This document shows positions 18,243 to 28,204 of a stretch of DNA of 64,000 nucleotides, one piece after another; within the stretch, counting starts at the first letter, position 1; each line of letters opens with the position of its first letter. Location of the stretch: the NCBI GenBank assembly GCA_943736015.1, contig OX031072.1:10939501-11003500 (forward strand), given 5' to 3'. The translations under genes and the position numbers were made by a program. Source of the stretch: Tridacna crocea (lineage: Eukaryota > Mollusca > Bivalvia > Cardiida > Cardiidae). The notes under the pieces are model-generated. The model searched no databases. It had not been told where the DNA came from and was given only the letters and a program-made list of their open reading frames with translations.

Positions 18243-18745
18243 ATTAGGCAGGAAGTCCATTTTTGGACAACAAATGGGATTAATGGCTTAAAGGCCGATC
18301 CTGGATGAGCCCCTATCTTACGAAAATAAAAGTTCTCAACAAATGTATAGCCGAAACACAAACAGCCTCTGGTGGGATTCAAACCCATTTAGCAAATATC
18401 CTTGTTTTTTGAGGTTTAACCCTTTACCACACAATGACAACTTTTAACGACCCTGTGGGAAAAACTTTTAAAAACAATGTGGGAAAAGGAGAAAATGCTG
18501 GTAACCAGCATTTTTTACTTTAACCACAAAGTTTTTCACCATATCAAAGAAATATTATGTCATTTGAGCCACTATGACATTGTTGTCTGCAAATACTTTC
18601 AATTTGGATAGGTCATAGATTTTATTATTTAGTAAAGAGTTAAAAAGACCAATACCACAACCACTGAGCCAGAGATATCTGCCCAATGCAGTGGTCAGAA
18701 ATCATATTTAAATGGGCATGAAGCTATGCATGAACGGGTGGTCTC
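18243..18745 (-). repeat. tRNA-like SINE S2 split by a family A MITE
   Basis: The two halves (18243-18415 and 18644-18745) align with the uninterrupted copy at 17711-17975. The junction in the uninterrupted copy reads gagttTTAAaagagc, which is the empty form of the target. Confidence 0.75.
18420..18639 (+). mobile_element. Family A MITE, complete, 220 bp, with TTAA target duplication
   Basis: TTAA at 18416-18419 and 18640-18643, one copy in the paralogous empty site. Ends CCCTTTACCACACAATGAC / TTATTTAGTAAAGAG. The hairpin right arm is damaged (cattttttactttaaccac). Confidence 0.92.
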
Positions 18746-18825
18746 CCGTAACAACTGTCACAATATCTATCATCAATTCTCAGAAAGAAACTGGTTGAGC
18801 TGGGAATTAGTACCAGCAACTTTCC

Positions 18826-19023
18826 GGGCCCTGTTTCACCAAGGTAGTTAAAAATTGTGCAAGTTTTATGTTACTATAGTATAGTGTCATTAATCTGCCC
18901 TGAGACACATGAAAGCTATCATGATAATTCTCATGTATCTTGTAGTTGATTAATGCCACTATACTATAGTAACGTAAAACTTTCGCAAATTTTGCTCATA
19001 ACTACCTTGGTGAAATGGGGCCC
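18826..19023. repeat. 198-bp palindrome with GGGCCC ends, second family
   Basis: gggccctgtttcaccaagg at the left, ccttggtgaaatggggccc at the right, with inner arms gttactatagtatagtg / cactatactatagtaac. Different body from 16193-16390 but the same length and the same type of ends. Confidence 0.88.
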
Positions 19024-19309
19024 TGGTCTCTAGTCTACAACAGACTGTGCTATCCTGGCTTGGTATCTGGACAAGAATCTAGGTAGAAACTGAGGTATTA
19101 CTTGAACAAATTGAAATTAAATAAATTACCATGTATTACACGCTGGAATTATTGTCCAAACTTAGCTTTGGCTAATGTTTTGTGCATGCAGACCTGTGTG
19201 CACATTTTTCAACTCTTTAGGCGGCTAAAAGATTTATATTGTCTTCAAAGAATACTAAAAAACCCGAAATAAACATTATTTTGTTGGTTACATTGATAAT
19301 AAGTGGCTG

Positions 19310-19380
19310 GTGACTTGGATCTAAGATACACTTTCTGTGCAGCCTGATCTTGATCTACGCCATCTACATAAGCTTCTTGA
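19310..19380. repeat. Family B hairpin, degenerate
   Basis: Words gatctaagatacac and gcagcctgatcttgatctac in the usual order. Confidence 0.5.
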
Positions 19381-19425
19381 TTTTGACTATGGCACAGTAA
19401 GGGTCAAACCCAACATTTACCATTA

Positions 19426-19580
19426 ACCCTTTCCCAAACAAGCCCTTGTTTTTACGTGTCTGCAGAACAGGTCTTTTGAAAACACTGTCAAAAACAAATT
19501 TCATAGTTTTAGACGCTTTTCATTTGTCAGCAAATGCTTTGAATTTGAAAGAATGCAAAATATGGCCGTGTTGTTAAGAG
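19426..19580 (+). repeat. Family A MITE lacking its hairpin
   Basis: Starts after TTAA with CCCTTTCCCAAACAAGCCC, then cttttgaaaacactgtc joined directly to aaaaacaaatttc. The hairpin has been deleted cleanly. Confidence 0.7.
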
Positions 19581-19677
19581 TGCTGCCACACTTTTTACAG
19601 AGGGAAGGTCAGTGTCATCCAATAGTTCAATTTGAATAGCATTTTACAAAGCTTAATCAACAAGCCTTTTGTTTTAA

Positions 19678-19882
19678 CCCTTTACCACACAATATTGACT
19701 TTTAATGACCTTGAGGAAGAGAGCTTTTGAAAACATTGTGGGAAAAGGAGAAAATGCTGGTAACCAGCATTTTCTCCTTTTCCCACTCTGTTTTATTTGC
19801 TGTCAGAGACAGCCAACCTTCACTTTTTTCTGCAAATGCTTTCAACTTGGACAAGTCCAAAAATCTGATGTGTGGTAAAAAG
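19678..19882 (+). mobile_element. Family A MITE
   Basis: TTAA at 19674-19677 and 19883-19886, ends CCCTTTACCACACAATATTG / TGATGTGTGGTAAAAAG, and hairpin with one terminal arm difference (cccactctgtttta). Confidence 0.88.
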
Positions 19883-20039
19883 TTAAAGTACCTGATTAAA
19901 GAACAGTCACAATGTAAAATTGCCGCCTGCCGATTTTTAGACATCTGTGGATTCTTAAAGTTACATGCTGTCAGCCGATATTTTACAAATCAGTGTGAGT
20001 AGTCATAAATAACTGCCTGTAAAAGGCCGCCTGAAGGGT

Positions 20040-20630
20040 TCCGGGAGGTGCCAGGCAGTTTTCTAAGTTTGAGCGTTGTGGGACATCATCAGGGTGTCGA
20101 CTGGTGGCAGTTAGGTGACAGGCCGGCAGCCGTTAGATTTTACCTACCACCGCCCCGCCGCCTGGTGCACACCGGCCATTTACACCTGACAGTGGTCGGA
20201 GAACGGGCATTGTAATTGCAACTGGCCGGCGCCAGCCTGATAACCTGACGGTGACAGGCTTGGTTTCGAGGATAAATAAACTTGATTGATTGCTCTCGTA
20301 TTACTACAAAGTGTTCATTATTATTATCAACCACAAGATAAATCGATCTAATTTTTAAGAAATTTCCCTTTCAACAAGATGCCCCCTAAAGGCAGCAGCA
20401 AGGGAAAGGACAAGGCGCCAGCACCGAAGGGCAAAAGACCAGAGCCCTTGCCCCGGCGATATACAAGTCTCGGAGTCTCTGGTGCTATGAGAACCGTCAT
20501 AATGACTATTTTGTATGGTGAATGGCCTTGGATTTATATTCAGGGGCCCTGGAGTCTGCACTCGGCAGATCGCCGTCCTGCCACCTACCAACACAGACCG
20601 GCGCCTCAAAGCTGCTTTTCAATTCTCAAC
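20040..20630 (+). mobile_element. Possible retroelement 5' fragment with short open frame
   Basis: GC-richer than its surroundings. An AATAAA-type signal (ggataaataaacttgattg) at about 20270 is followed by a leader and an ATG at 20379 opening M-P-P-K-G-S-S-K-G-K-D-K-A-P-A-P, a basic, Pro/Lys-rich start. The frame then shifts (L-P-P-T-N-T-D-R-R-L-K-A-A-F in another frame) and runs into a family A copy at about 20628. This looks like a terminal-repeat-plus-leader-plus-gag-like start cut short, but no reverse transcriptase or second terminal repeat is present. Identity is a guess. Confidence 0.3.
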
Positions 20631-20633
20631 TCT

Positions 20634-20802
20634 TTACCGTATGACAAAATTTTGGACAGAATCAACTTTACAAGGTGTTCAGTTAAAAAAAACTAATGCT
20701 GCTCAAAGCATCATTTCTATGTCAAAATTGTGGGAAAAAGGAAAAAATGCTGGTAGCAAGGGTAATATTGTTTTCAAACAATGTTTTCAAAAGCCATCAT
20801 AT
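20634..20802 (-). repeat. Family A MITE, rearranged
   Basis: Starts tctttaccgtatgacaaaat; the hairpin is half lost (gggaaaaaggaaaaaatgctgg). It abuts the next copy, which starts with TTAA at about 20802-20805. Confidence 0.65.
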
Positions 20803-21034
20803 TAACCCTTTACCATACACTGATGACTTTAAATGACCCTGAGGAAGAGGTCTTTGGAAAACAATGTAGGAAAAGGAGAAAATGCTGGTAACCTACAATA
20901 TTTGATACCCTATCAAAGAAAAATTGTATCATGAATCAGAATCAGAATCAGAATCTTTATTGACTTATACATACATAATTATGTATATCGTCATATACAA
21001 AATGTTTTTTAACAAATGGCATGGTACTAAATAG

Positions 21035-21036
<2 letters not shown>

Positions 21037-21077
<41 letters not shown>

Positions 21078-21107
21078 TTCTCTCACTCCATCTCTCTCTC
21101 ACTCCAC

Positions 21108-21142
<35 letters not shown>

Positions 21143-21155
21143 ACACACACACACG
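21037..21155. repeat. (CT)n/(CA)n microsatellite inside the LINE 3' region
   Basis: About 120 bases of CT repeats with occasional interruptions, ending in CA and CG dinucleotides. Produces false serine/leucine-rich or Arg/Glu-rich frames. Confidence 0.95.
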
Positions 21156-21204
21156 CGCGCACACAAACAAAATTACAATAAACAAATCTACCCGCATTTA
21201 ACCC

Positions 21205-21412
21205 CTAGGCTGCTAAGTGCCACTCATGAACCTTTTGCGGACAATGTAGTTCAAGATCAGACAGCACAGAACGTGCAGTCTGATCTTTGATCTAGACTGT
21301 CCGATGAGGAGATATTATTCCAAAAAGCATAACTTCGAGATAGTAATATTTGGGTTCATAATTTCAAGTTTTAAATCTAATTTTAGTTCTTTAGCAGGAT
21401 AGGGGCTAACAC
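21205..21412. repeat. Family B element nested in the LINE
   Basis: Inverted ends cccctaggctgctaag / ctttagcaggataggggc and core arms gttcaagatcagacagcac / gtgcagtctgatctttgatc. Confidence 0.75.
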
Positions 21413-21592
21413 CAAAAGAGAAAAAGAAGGAAAAAAAACTACTGTGGACTAAATATAATTGATTAAGTAAAGACATATAATGGAGAATGTATAAACATGA
21501 AGACAGTATAACTACAATTTTAGTGTCTGTATATACGCATACACAAATTCATGCAATATATATACACCCACTATCACTGTAGTAAGGGATAT

Positions 21593-21775
21593 ATTGCTGT
21601 TTTCAACATTATTTCAATTATATCGCGGTGTCTAGCACACCGATCCATGTGTTCCTGGAGATTTTTACCAATACCTTGGCAATTTCCTTTCCAAGCCACT
21701 GGCTGCTTTCCCACATGATCATTGTCGGAATAATGGGTAACAAAACTTATTCATTACCGATGACTGGAAATTTCC
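21593..21775 (-). repeat. S1 SINE body in the LINE 3' region
   Basis: On the - strand, gcagccagtggcttggaaag followed by a tail like aataatgttgaaaac matches the S1 body. Either a nested SINE or a shared LINE/SINE 3' segment; the present data cannot separate them. Confidence 0.5.
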
Positions 21776-21819
21776 ATTTCGTAGCAGCTAAAAGATTATT
21801 ATTAACAATACTAGTGAGA

Positions 21820-22634
21820 TTATGATTCCTGTAACAAAGTTCTTCTAAATGCCTGTTGAATAAACTTCCCTAGCTTAAGTGTTATTGACTTGTTTTTCTC
21901 TCTCAATAATTGAAGTACTTTCTCCATACTTGGACGACGATAATAATATTTTTTGATAAATTGCGATCGTAAATCATCAAATTTGGAACATTTGAACAAG
22001 AAATGAAATTCGTCTTCTATTTCACCGCTATTACATAGGGTACAAATTCTCTCCGATCTTTCCTTTCGATCACGGCCATATCTTAATTTCTCAATATTTA
22101 GGTTGTGTGCGCTTATTCGCAATTGTGAAATGGCTGATCTTATTTTAAATGAATTGATACAAGTTAAGTAATTTTCCATACTGAAGTCAGTTTTAAGATG
22201 AACGTATAAGGATTTCAATTTTTGATTACAGTGTAAATCGTAAAACCATTTTTGATAGAAGTTATCTTTTACTCTCTGTCTGAACTCAGAAATGAAAATA
22301 CTTTCGTATATTTGGTCAGTGCTATCAAAAACATATGAAAATCCATAATCATCTAGTAACTTTTTTATATTGTACAACCACCCTTTCTTACCTTGATTCA
22401 ATCTTTCTTTTGCACTTTCATAAACTGCCGATAAAATAATATTATCAGACTTTACTATTTTTAACCAATACTTTATTATTTGCACATAACGATTAATGTG
22501 CAGAGGTAAACGGCCCAATTCTCCGTATACAGCTACATTACTTGTACTACTTCGTACTCCCAATATTAATTTACAAAATTTTAGATGAACTAATTCTAAT
22601 TCCTTTGACTTATGAAAACCCCAATTGGGGCTGG
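21820..22634 (-). pseudogene. LINE ORF2 C-terminal part, 5' truncated
   Basis: About 270 codons open to the stop without interruption. The reverse transcriptase and endonuclease domains are missing; what remains is the region after the polymerase. It starts S-P-N-W-G-F-H-K-S and includes H-L-K-F-C-K-L-I-L-G-V and G-E-L-G-R-L-P-L. Near the C-terminus is a CCHC pattern (C-T-L-C ... E-F-H-F-L-F-K-C), the RNA- or DNA-binding knuckle seen at this position in many animal LINEs. The first six or seven codons of the longer open frame come from the target duplication, not the LINE. Not functional alone. Absence of stops suggests the insertion is young. Confidence 0.88.
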
Positions 22635-22733
22635 CAAAGAAAAATTGTATCATGTGAGCCAGTCTGAAATTGCCATCTGCAAATGCTTTAAATTTGGATA
22701 GGAGTAATATTTTATCATCTGGTAAAGGGTTAA

Positions 22734-22840
22734 CCCTTTACCACACAATCCCTATGTTTAACACCACTGTAAAAGAAGCCTGTTGAAAACATTGTGGGAA
22801 AAGGAGAAAATGCTGGTAACTAGTTTTGTTTGGTAAAATG
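22734..22840 (+). repeat. Family A MITE, internally deleted
   Basis: Shares the TTAA at 22730-22733 with the preceding copy. The hairpin right arm and the right half are missing (ggtaactagttttgtttgg). TTAA follows at 22841. Confidence 0.85.
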
Positions 22841-22859
22841 TTAAACCTTACTCTACTTA

Positions 22860-22935
22860 CTTAGCAGACAGCGAGAAGCAGCATAAGACAGCATAGAGCA
22901 TTGTCTGATCTTGGATCTACACAGTCAGATACAGT
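22860..22935. repeat. Family B remnant
   Basis: Words agcattgtctgatcttggatctacac and preceding agcagacagcg; decayed left arm. Confidence 0.45.
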
Positions 22936-22939
22936 TATC

Positions 22940-23056
22940 TTTTACCACATTGGTAAACAATGTTGGTTATCAGCATTTTCTCCTTTTCCCACAATTTCTT
23001 CAAAGGCTTTCTTTCTCAGGGTAATCAAAAGTTGAGATTGTGTGGTAAAGAGTTAA
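22940..23056 (-). repeat. Family A MITE, truncated
   Basis: Has the right arm of the hairpin (cagcattttctccttttccc) and the end TGTGTGGTAAAGAG before TTAA. The left half is lost. Confidence 0.75.
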
Positions 23057-23072
23057 ACAAAAACACTTTTAA

Positions 23073-23291
23073 ACTCTTTACCCCACCACCAAATTTTATA
23101 CTGGTCCAAATTGAAAGCATTTGCAGACATCAAAATAAAAGTGACTGAAAATTTAAAAATTGTATTGAGGAGATAAAACATTTCGGGAAAAGGAGAGCAT
23201 GCTGGTTACCAGCATTTTCTCCTTTTCCCATGATGTTTTCAAAAGGCTTCTTCTTCGGAGTCGTCAAAAATCGGGATTATATTGTAAAGGG
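23073..23291 (-). repeat. Family A MITE
   Basis: Starts ctctttaccccaccaccaaa and ends ttatattgtaaaggg before TTAA. Hairpin arms gggaaaaggagagcatgctgg / ccagcattttctccttttccc. Confidence 0.85.
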
Positions 23292-23556
23292 TTAAGCTGT
23301 GTTTATATAATCTTAAACAATGCTTGTGATGAGCAAATTTCAAGAAAGCACTTTTGATAAGTTTTTTTTCCCTCTTTACTTACTGGTCTTATGCAAACAC
23401 AGAAATTAGGTGCTATTCCACATAACAGCTTCTCTTCATCTCTGTCAGTACCTGGACATATGCACTAACTTGACATTGTGCCTGATCTGAGTCTTGGTCC
23501 TCAGGTGTTTGCTGCAATTACAACATATTTTATCTGATAACAAATCGATGCCTTAG

Positions 23557-23826
23557 AATGATAAGGTCGTAAGTGTCACTTACGACCTTATATGATGCAT
23601 ACATATTTGGAAACGGCATTTCAGTCTCTATCATTTGATGCTAATTTCATAAAAATTGGAGCTTGTTGTGTTGACCAAATAAGGTGCTGAAAAAGGTCGT
23701 AAGTAAAATGTGTTTCAATCTGCTTGTAACATAAGGTCGTATGTGACACTTACGACCTTTTGTAAATATTTTACAAAGTACTTCACAGTTGAATGAGAAG
23801 GTCGTAACTGCTAGATACGCCCTTGT
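23557..23826. repeat. Cluster of AAGGTCGTAAGTG palindromes
   Basis: A near-perfect palindrome aaggtcgtaagtgtcacttac at 23564 recurs as aaggtcgtatgtgacactta near 23734, with single half-sites at about 23693 and 23799. The whole looks like a small element with repeated inverted half-sites. No coding content accepted. Confidence 0.75.
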
Positions 23827-23849
23827 TTTACAACTTATTGAATTTAGTC

Positions 23850-25050
23850 TTACAAATGAGGAATCCTTGGAAATACATGACCAAACTTTTCTGTCATATA
23901 TCATACAGCACAAACACAGAATTAATAGAAAGTAAGCCAATAAAATGCACCTTACTCAAAGAAAAGATGAAACGAATAAGAAATAAGAAAATTTTATTAA
24001 ACTGACTTGAGTGTAGAGATTACAGCATAGTCAAAAGTTTGAGGGAGGGAAAAACAATAAACAATTCATAGAAATTCAGCATAAGCATTGGGGGTAAGAA
24101 TTTAAAGCTGGTTTAACTTATAAGAATAGACAACTTAAAAAATAGTATAAAACGCCTCCTAAACGCCTTTCATCTTGTTAAAGATAGAATAAACTGATTT
24201 TTTTTTTTTTTGGGGGGGGGGGAAGACTGTAAGTGTAATAGTATTCGCACTGACCATACTGCGTAGAAAATTGGATCTTTGTGAAATTACACACTCTCTA
24301 AGCTAATTCAATCAGTTTCAAACACAATATGGCAACTGTTTTGTGTTTTTTTCTTTAAGATGCTTTCTTCATTATTTCTGTTATATTAGAATACAGCTTA
24401 CTTATCCATGTGTGAATTGTTTTGCCCGTATAGGTCCTACCTGTGGACAATCAATTGAAAACAGGGGTTGAGAATGAAAATCAAACAAAGCGACTATGAT
24501 TGGGAATTTCTCTTCTTGCTTGTGTGGTGGTCAACCCACTCTTAAAACACCAGGAACCACTCTTTTCCTTTTGGAACCATTGTAGTTTAAGATTAGACTG
24601 CAAAGAATATGAAGTCTATTGTTGGATCTATGCTTTGCGGTATGCTGTCATTTTAAGGCGAAGAGACAACCCACCCCCCCGCTAAAAGTATACTATTTCT
24701 GTCTTTTAGTCTTTTATCCAAAAACATAAGTGCCCATTTTGAATTAGCCCCTTTAGGTTCAGTGTCGCTCTAATTTTGAAAATAAAGTAAAAGGTTTTTC
24801 TCTTCCAAATATTTGAACTGCCAAGTCCAAGGAGAAGATTGAAAATTACATAATGTATAATACTTGTGGACAAGAACACAATTTGAAGCTTCATTTAAAT
24901 CAGTGAAATGATATCTTTGTGAAAGGAGAAGTTGCTCAACATGAGTGATTTCTCTGTTTAACACTATAACATGTGGCAAAATTTTGGTCTCATCAAAATT
25001 AAAAGGATTTGCAGACAAAAAAAATAATTTCGGATCTTCTATGTATTTTC
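23850..25050. other. Mostly unassigned; poly-T/poly-G run at 24198-24222
   Basis: AT-rich DNA with one T-tract followed by a G-tract and a weak family B remnant around 24585-24640. No accepted exon. Confidence 0.5.
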
Positions 25051-25254
25051 TTTGGATGGGTATAAATCGTTATGGGAAAAGGAGAAAATGCTTGTGAGGA
25101 ATATTTTCTACAACCGTCAACCTCTGGTCAATAAAAAGCTGGTCTTATCTGGTGAGAACTCAACCATCAAAAGCTGATCTTCTGGACTTGTTTACATGTG
25201 GTAGGGTTTTTATTGGTATTCTATTGGTATATGATTAAAACAGCAATCTTGTTC

Positions 25255-25497
25255 TTTAACAAAACTGCAGGAGCAGGCTTTTGAAAACATTGTTGGAAAA
25301 GGAGAAAATGCTGAAAATCAGCTTTGCACTATATGCTGGCAATCAGCATTTCACTATTTTCCTACTGCGTATATGTTGTTCAACCTTTATGAAGACAAAT
25401 TCAACTATTTTAACTACAACTAGAACTACATTTACCTGTTGTCCGCAAATAATTTTCAAATAGAAAAATTTCAAATGAAATTCTATTGGTAAAGGGA
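25255..25497 (+). repeat. Family A MITE, diverged
   Basis: gcttttgaaaacattgttgg, the hairpin left arm and the terminal tattggtaaaggg are recognisable. The centre carries an insertion with a second, partial loop (ggcaatcagcatttc). Confidence 0.6.
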
Positions 25498-25499
25498 CT

Positions 25500-26100
25500 A
25501 GCTGGTTACTAGTATTTTGCTAGTTCATAGGTTTAAACGGTATTTAAGAGTTTATTTGTACTTGTCTACTTGATGTAAGTTACCGTTGGTCTAGTTGTAG
25601 ACCTGTTTGTAATCTGTGGCTGTTTTATGAATGCCTCTAGTGGTAAATATAACAAGATGGCAGTCTGAAAGTCAGCTATATCCTGTGCCAGCCCGTCCTC
25701 GGTGTGCTTCCTGCTGGGCCTAAAAAAACACTTGATTGTACTGAGCATTTTATAATCACTCTTGAATCATCATATCATGAAAAAACACAAAGCCAGCCAT
25801 ATAGCCATATCTTCCGTGGAACTGAGGAATTTATATTCATAAAATGAAATAATTTCTTGATGATATATCTACAAGCCCGAAATTCACAAACAAAATCTGC
25901 AGACATTAAGGCTGAACAAATACAAGCAAGGCTTCAAATATTAGACCCATGAGTAGGATGATGGCTTTTGCAGCTTTTTAGACAATCAGTCCAAAAATAT
26001 ATTGGAGGACAGAAGTATGACTGCAGCAGCTGTGCACTGCACTTGTCCTCAAGATGGTCTATCCTTATAAGTTTAAAGCCTGTAGCTTTTATACTTTATA
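25500..26100. other. Left flank of the satellite, no supported feature
   Basis: Unique-looking AT-rich sequence up to the point where the first satellite unit begins at tatggtaaggggtcaa. Confidence 0.5.
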
Positions 26101-26147
26101 CTTTGTATGGTAAGGGGTCAATAAAGATAAACATATACCCCCCCCCC

Positions 26148-26445
26148 CCCCAAATCATCCAATCAAATCTCATCCCTCTGTGAAATTATCCAATCACAGA
26201 AGCTTTTAGGAAAGCAGAATGGGTGCCAACAGCCAATCAGAGAGGCTGTGAGAAATTAAAAATGGGCCCGGTCTGCCACTCAGAGAGGCTTTGAGAAATC
26301 AAAATGGGCCAAGTCAGCCAATTAAAAATGGGCCCGGTCTGCCAGTCAGACAGGCTTTGAGAAATCAAAATGGGCCCAGTCAGCCAATCAGAGAGCTTCA
26401 AAATCACTTCAAAATGGCGCCCTTATATATCGACAAAAAACAGTG
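26148..26445 (+). promoter_or_regulatory. CCAAT-rich, TATA-like block (unit 1 example)
   Basis: Within about 300 bases: several CCAAT words (atccaatca, tatccaatcac, cagccaatcag, cagccaatta), an AAAATGGCG word matching the YY1 consensus, and ttatatatcg. The same arrangement recurs in every unit near +50 to +330 from the anchor. Promoter function is an inference from motif order only; no transcript is known. Confidence 0.35.
26270..26400 (+). repeat. About 65-bp minirepeats within the satellite unit
   Basis: Segments aaatgggcccggtctgcca and gaggctttgagaaatcaaaa alternate two to three times in each unit. Copy differences between units are limited to a few bases. Confidence 0.85.
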
Positions 26446-26739
26446 AACAAAAAACGGCATAAAAGTGGATTTAAAGTCTTTTTTAAAGGCTGCTGTGCAG
26501 TCCTTGGCAAACTGCCAGGTATGCACCATCCACACATGCCAGATTTCACTGAAAAAGGGCCAAAAATTCAAGAAAACAAGCTGGCAGAAGACCTTGTTTT
26601 GGTCTTTTCAAGCCCCTTGCAAGAATTACTTCCCTTAAAGCAAACCCTTGATCCCCCCCTTTACCCTTTAGTTGGATTTTCTGACTCAGGCCACATCAAA
26701 TTCATATAAGCCAAAATGATCAATGTACAGTGTAAAAAA

Positions 26740-28020
26740 AACAGACAGAAATTAATGTGACAAGTTGCTAAAAAAGAGACTGGAAACTCTTTCTGTAGCA
26801 ATTGTTTCCTATTGCATAAATCAAACAAAGGGAACTGAAATGTAATTTTTTCTAATCGCTTCAAACCACGACAAGAAACCCAGTTACGTTGATTACCATC
26901 TCATAAGTGCCAGTTACGCACATGCGAAAAGCACAGAAAACAATGTGACAAGTGGCTAAAAAAAGACTGAAAACTCTTTCAGTAGCAAGGAACTGAAGCA
27001 TAATTTTTCTAATATCTTCAAACCGCAACAAGAAACCCAATTACGTTGACTACCGTTTCGTACGTGCCAGTTAAGCACATGCCAGAACACCAGAAAATGA
27101 TGTGACAAGTGGCTAAAAAAAGACTTGAAGACTCTTTCAGTAGCAACTGCTTCCTATTGCATAAGTCAAACAAAGAGAACTGAATTTTTTATTTATTTAT
27201 TTTTTTTTTCTCCAAACTCTTTATATCGTAGGTGACAACAAAACCATTTACATAGTCTACTGTCTCGTAGGTGCCAGTCACGTATCCACGAAAACATGAA
27301 AAATCGACTTGCGGGACATTTCATAGCAGACGACACCTGTTTCTCTAGTCAAATATAGGGAACTAAATTTCTATTTTTTTTCCTCCAATCTCTTTATACT
27401 GTGACAACAAACCCATTTACGCTGCTTCCGTGTCGTAGGTGCCAGTTACGTATCCGCGAAAACATGAAAAAATCGACTTACGGGACATTTCATAGCAGAC
27501 AACACCTCTAGTCAAATATAGGGAACTAAATTTCTATTTTTTTTCCTCCAATCTCTTTATACTGTGACAAGAAACCCATTTACGCTGCTTCCGTGTCGTA
27601 GGTGCCAGTTACGTATCCGCGAAAACATGAAAAAATCGACTTACGGGACATTTCATAGCAGACAACACCTGTTTCTCAAGTCAAATATAGGGATATTTCT
27701 TGTTTCGTTTTCTCTCAATAGGGCCATTGATTCGGTTGCGATGACTATCTCACCCATATGAGACGGTTACGTGCTGCGCATGAAATCGTAAAATCAACTT
27801 AGACACTTTCGGAGGCAACTGATACCTGTTGCACAAATCAAAGAAAGGTAAATCAAACATTTCCCTGTTTTCATACCAGGGTCAGTTTTGGTGACCGTGC
27901 GAGTCAAAAGTCAATGTTGTGTTTAACCGCTGCACAAAAAAATAAAATTCAGAAGCAACCAGTTGCTGTTGCAGAAACTTTTTCCGATGAAAAAAAAATC
28001 TTGGTTTGGTTTGAAGAATT
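26740..28020 (+). repeat. About 170-190 bp subrepeats within the satellite unit
   Basis: Each subrepeat runs roughly tggctaaaaaaagactgaaa, cctattgcataagtcaaac, gacaacaaacccatttacg, gtaggtgccagttacgtatc. Five to seven diverged copies per unit give a two-level (higher-order) structure. Confidence 0.8.
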
Positions 28021-28082
28021 AAAAAAATAGGCCATAAAGATACAATAAGATGTTAGAATAACTAATAATCAAAATTTTCTTT

Positions 28083-28204
28083 GATAGGGTAGAAAACATT
28101 GTGGGAAAAGGAGAAAATGCTGGTAACCTGCATTGTCTCCTTTTCTCAGATTATTTTCCAAAGCCTTCTCTTTTCGGGGTGTTAAAAGGCGTCATTGTAT
28201 GGTA
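28083..28204 (-). repeat. Half of a family A MITE fixed in the satellite unit
   Basis: gtagaaaacattgtgggaaa followed by the hairpin left arm, a damaged right arm (cctgcattgtctccttttctc) and the terminus ttgtatggtaaggggtcaa. The same damaged form is present in units 2-7, so it entered before amplification. Confidence 0.85.

Larger units (their letters stand above)
20934..22634 (-). mobile_element. 5'-truncated non-LTR retrotransposon (LINE), 1.7 kb
   Basis: A 20-base target duplication (caaagaaaaattgtatcatg) flanks it at 20914-20933 and 22635-22654. The 3' end (left side, - strand) is aataaagattctgattctg, short tandem GATTCT units after a polyadenylation signal, typical of CR1/L2-like LINEs. 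The 5' end is cut within ORF2. The long 3' untranslated region holds a GA microsatellite, a family B element and a SINE fragment. Confidence 0.92.
20806..22729 (+). repeat. Family A MITE split by a LINE insertion
   Basis: The left part (20806-20933) carries the CCCTTTACCATACAC end and the hairpin start. The right part (22635-22729) carries tctgcaaatgctttaaattt and the end CATCTGGTAAAGGG before TTAA. Removing the LINE and one copy of its target duplication restores a normal family A sequence. Confidence 0.9.
26106..28197 (+). repeat. Satellite unit 1 (2092 bp)
   Basis: Leftmost unit. Starts at the A terminus after unique flank. It carries three copies of the atttctattttttttcctcc subrepeat near its end, one more than units 4-7, which explains its greater length. 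Confidence 0.9.

Noticed and set aside
20965..21290. Arg/Glu or Ser/Leu-rich frames
   Set aside because: Translations of the CT microsatellite inside the LINE 3' region.
26443..26709. Open frame of 88 codons repeated in satellite units
   Set aside because: It starts without ATG, and unit 2 differs by one T in a T-run, shifting the frame. Identity between units is explained by satellite homogenisation, not by protein conservation.
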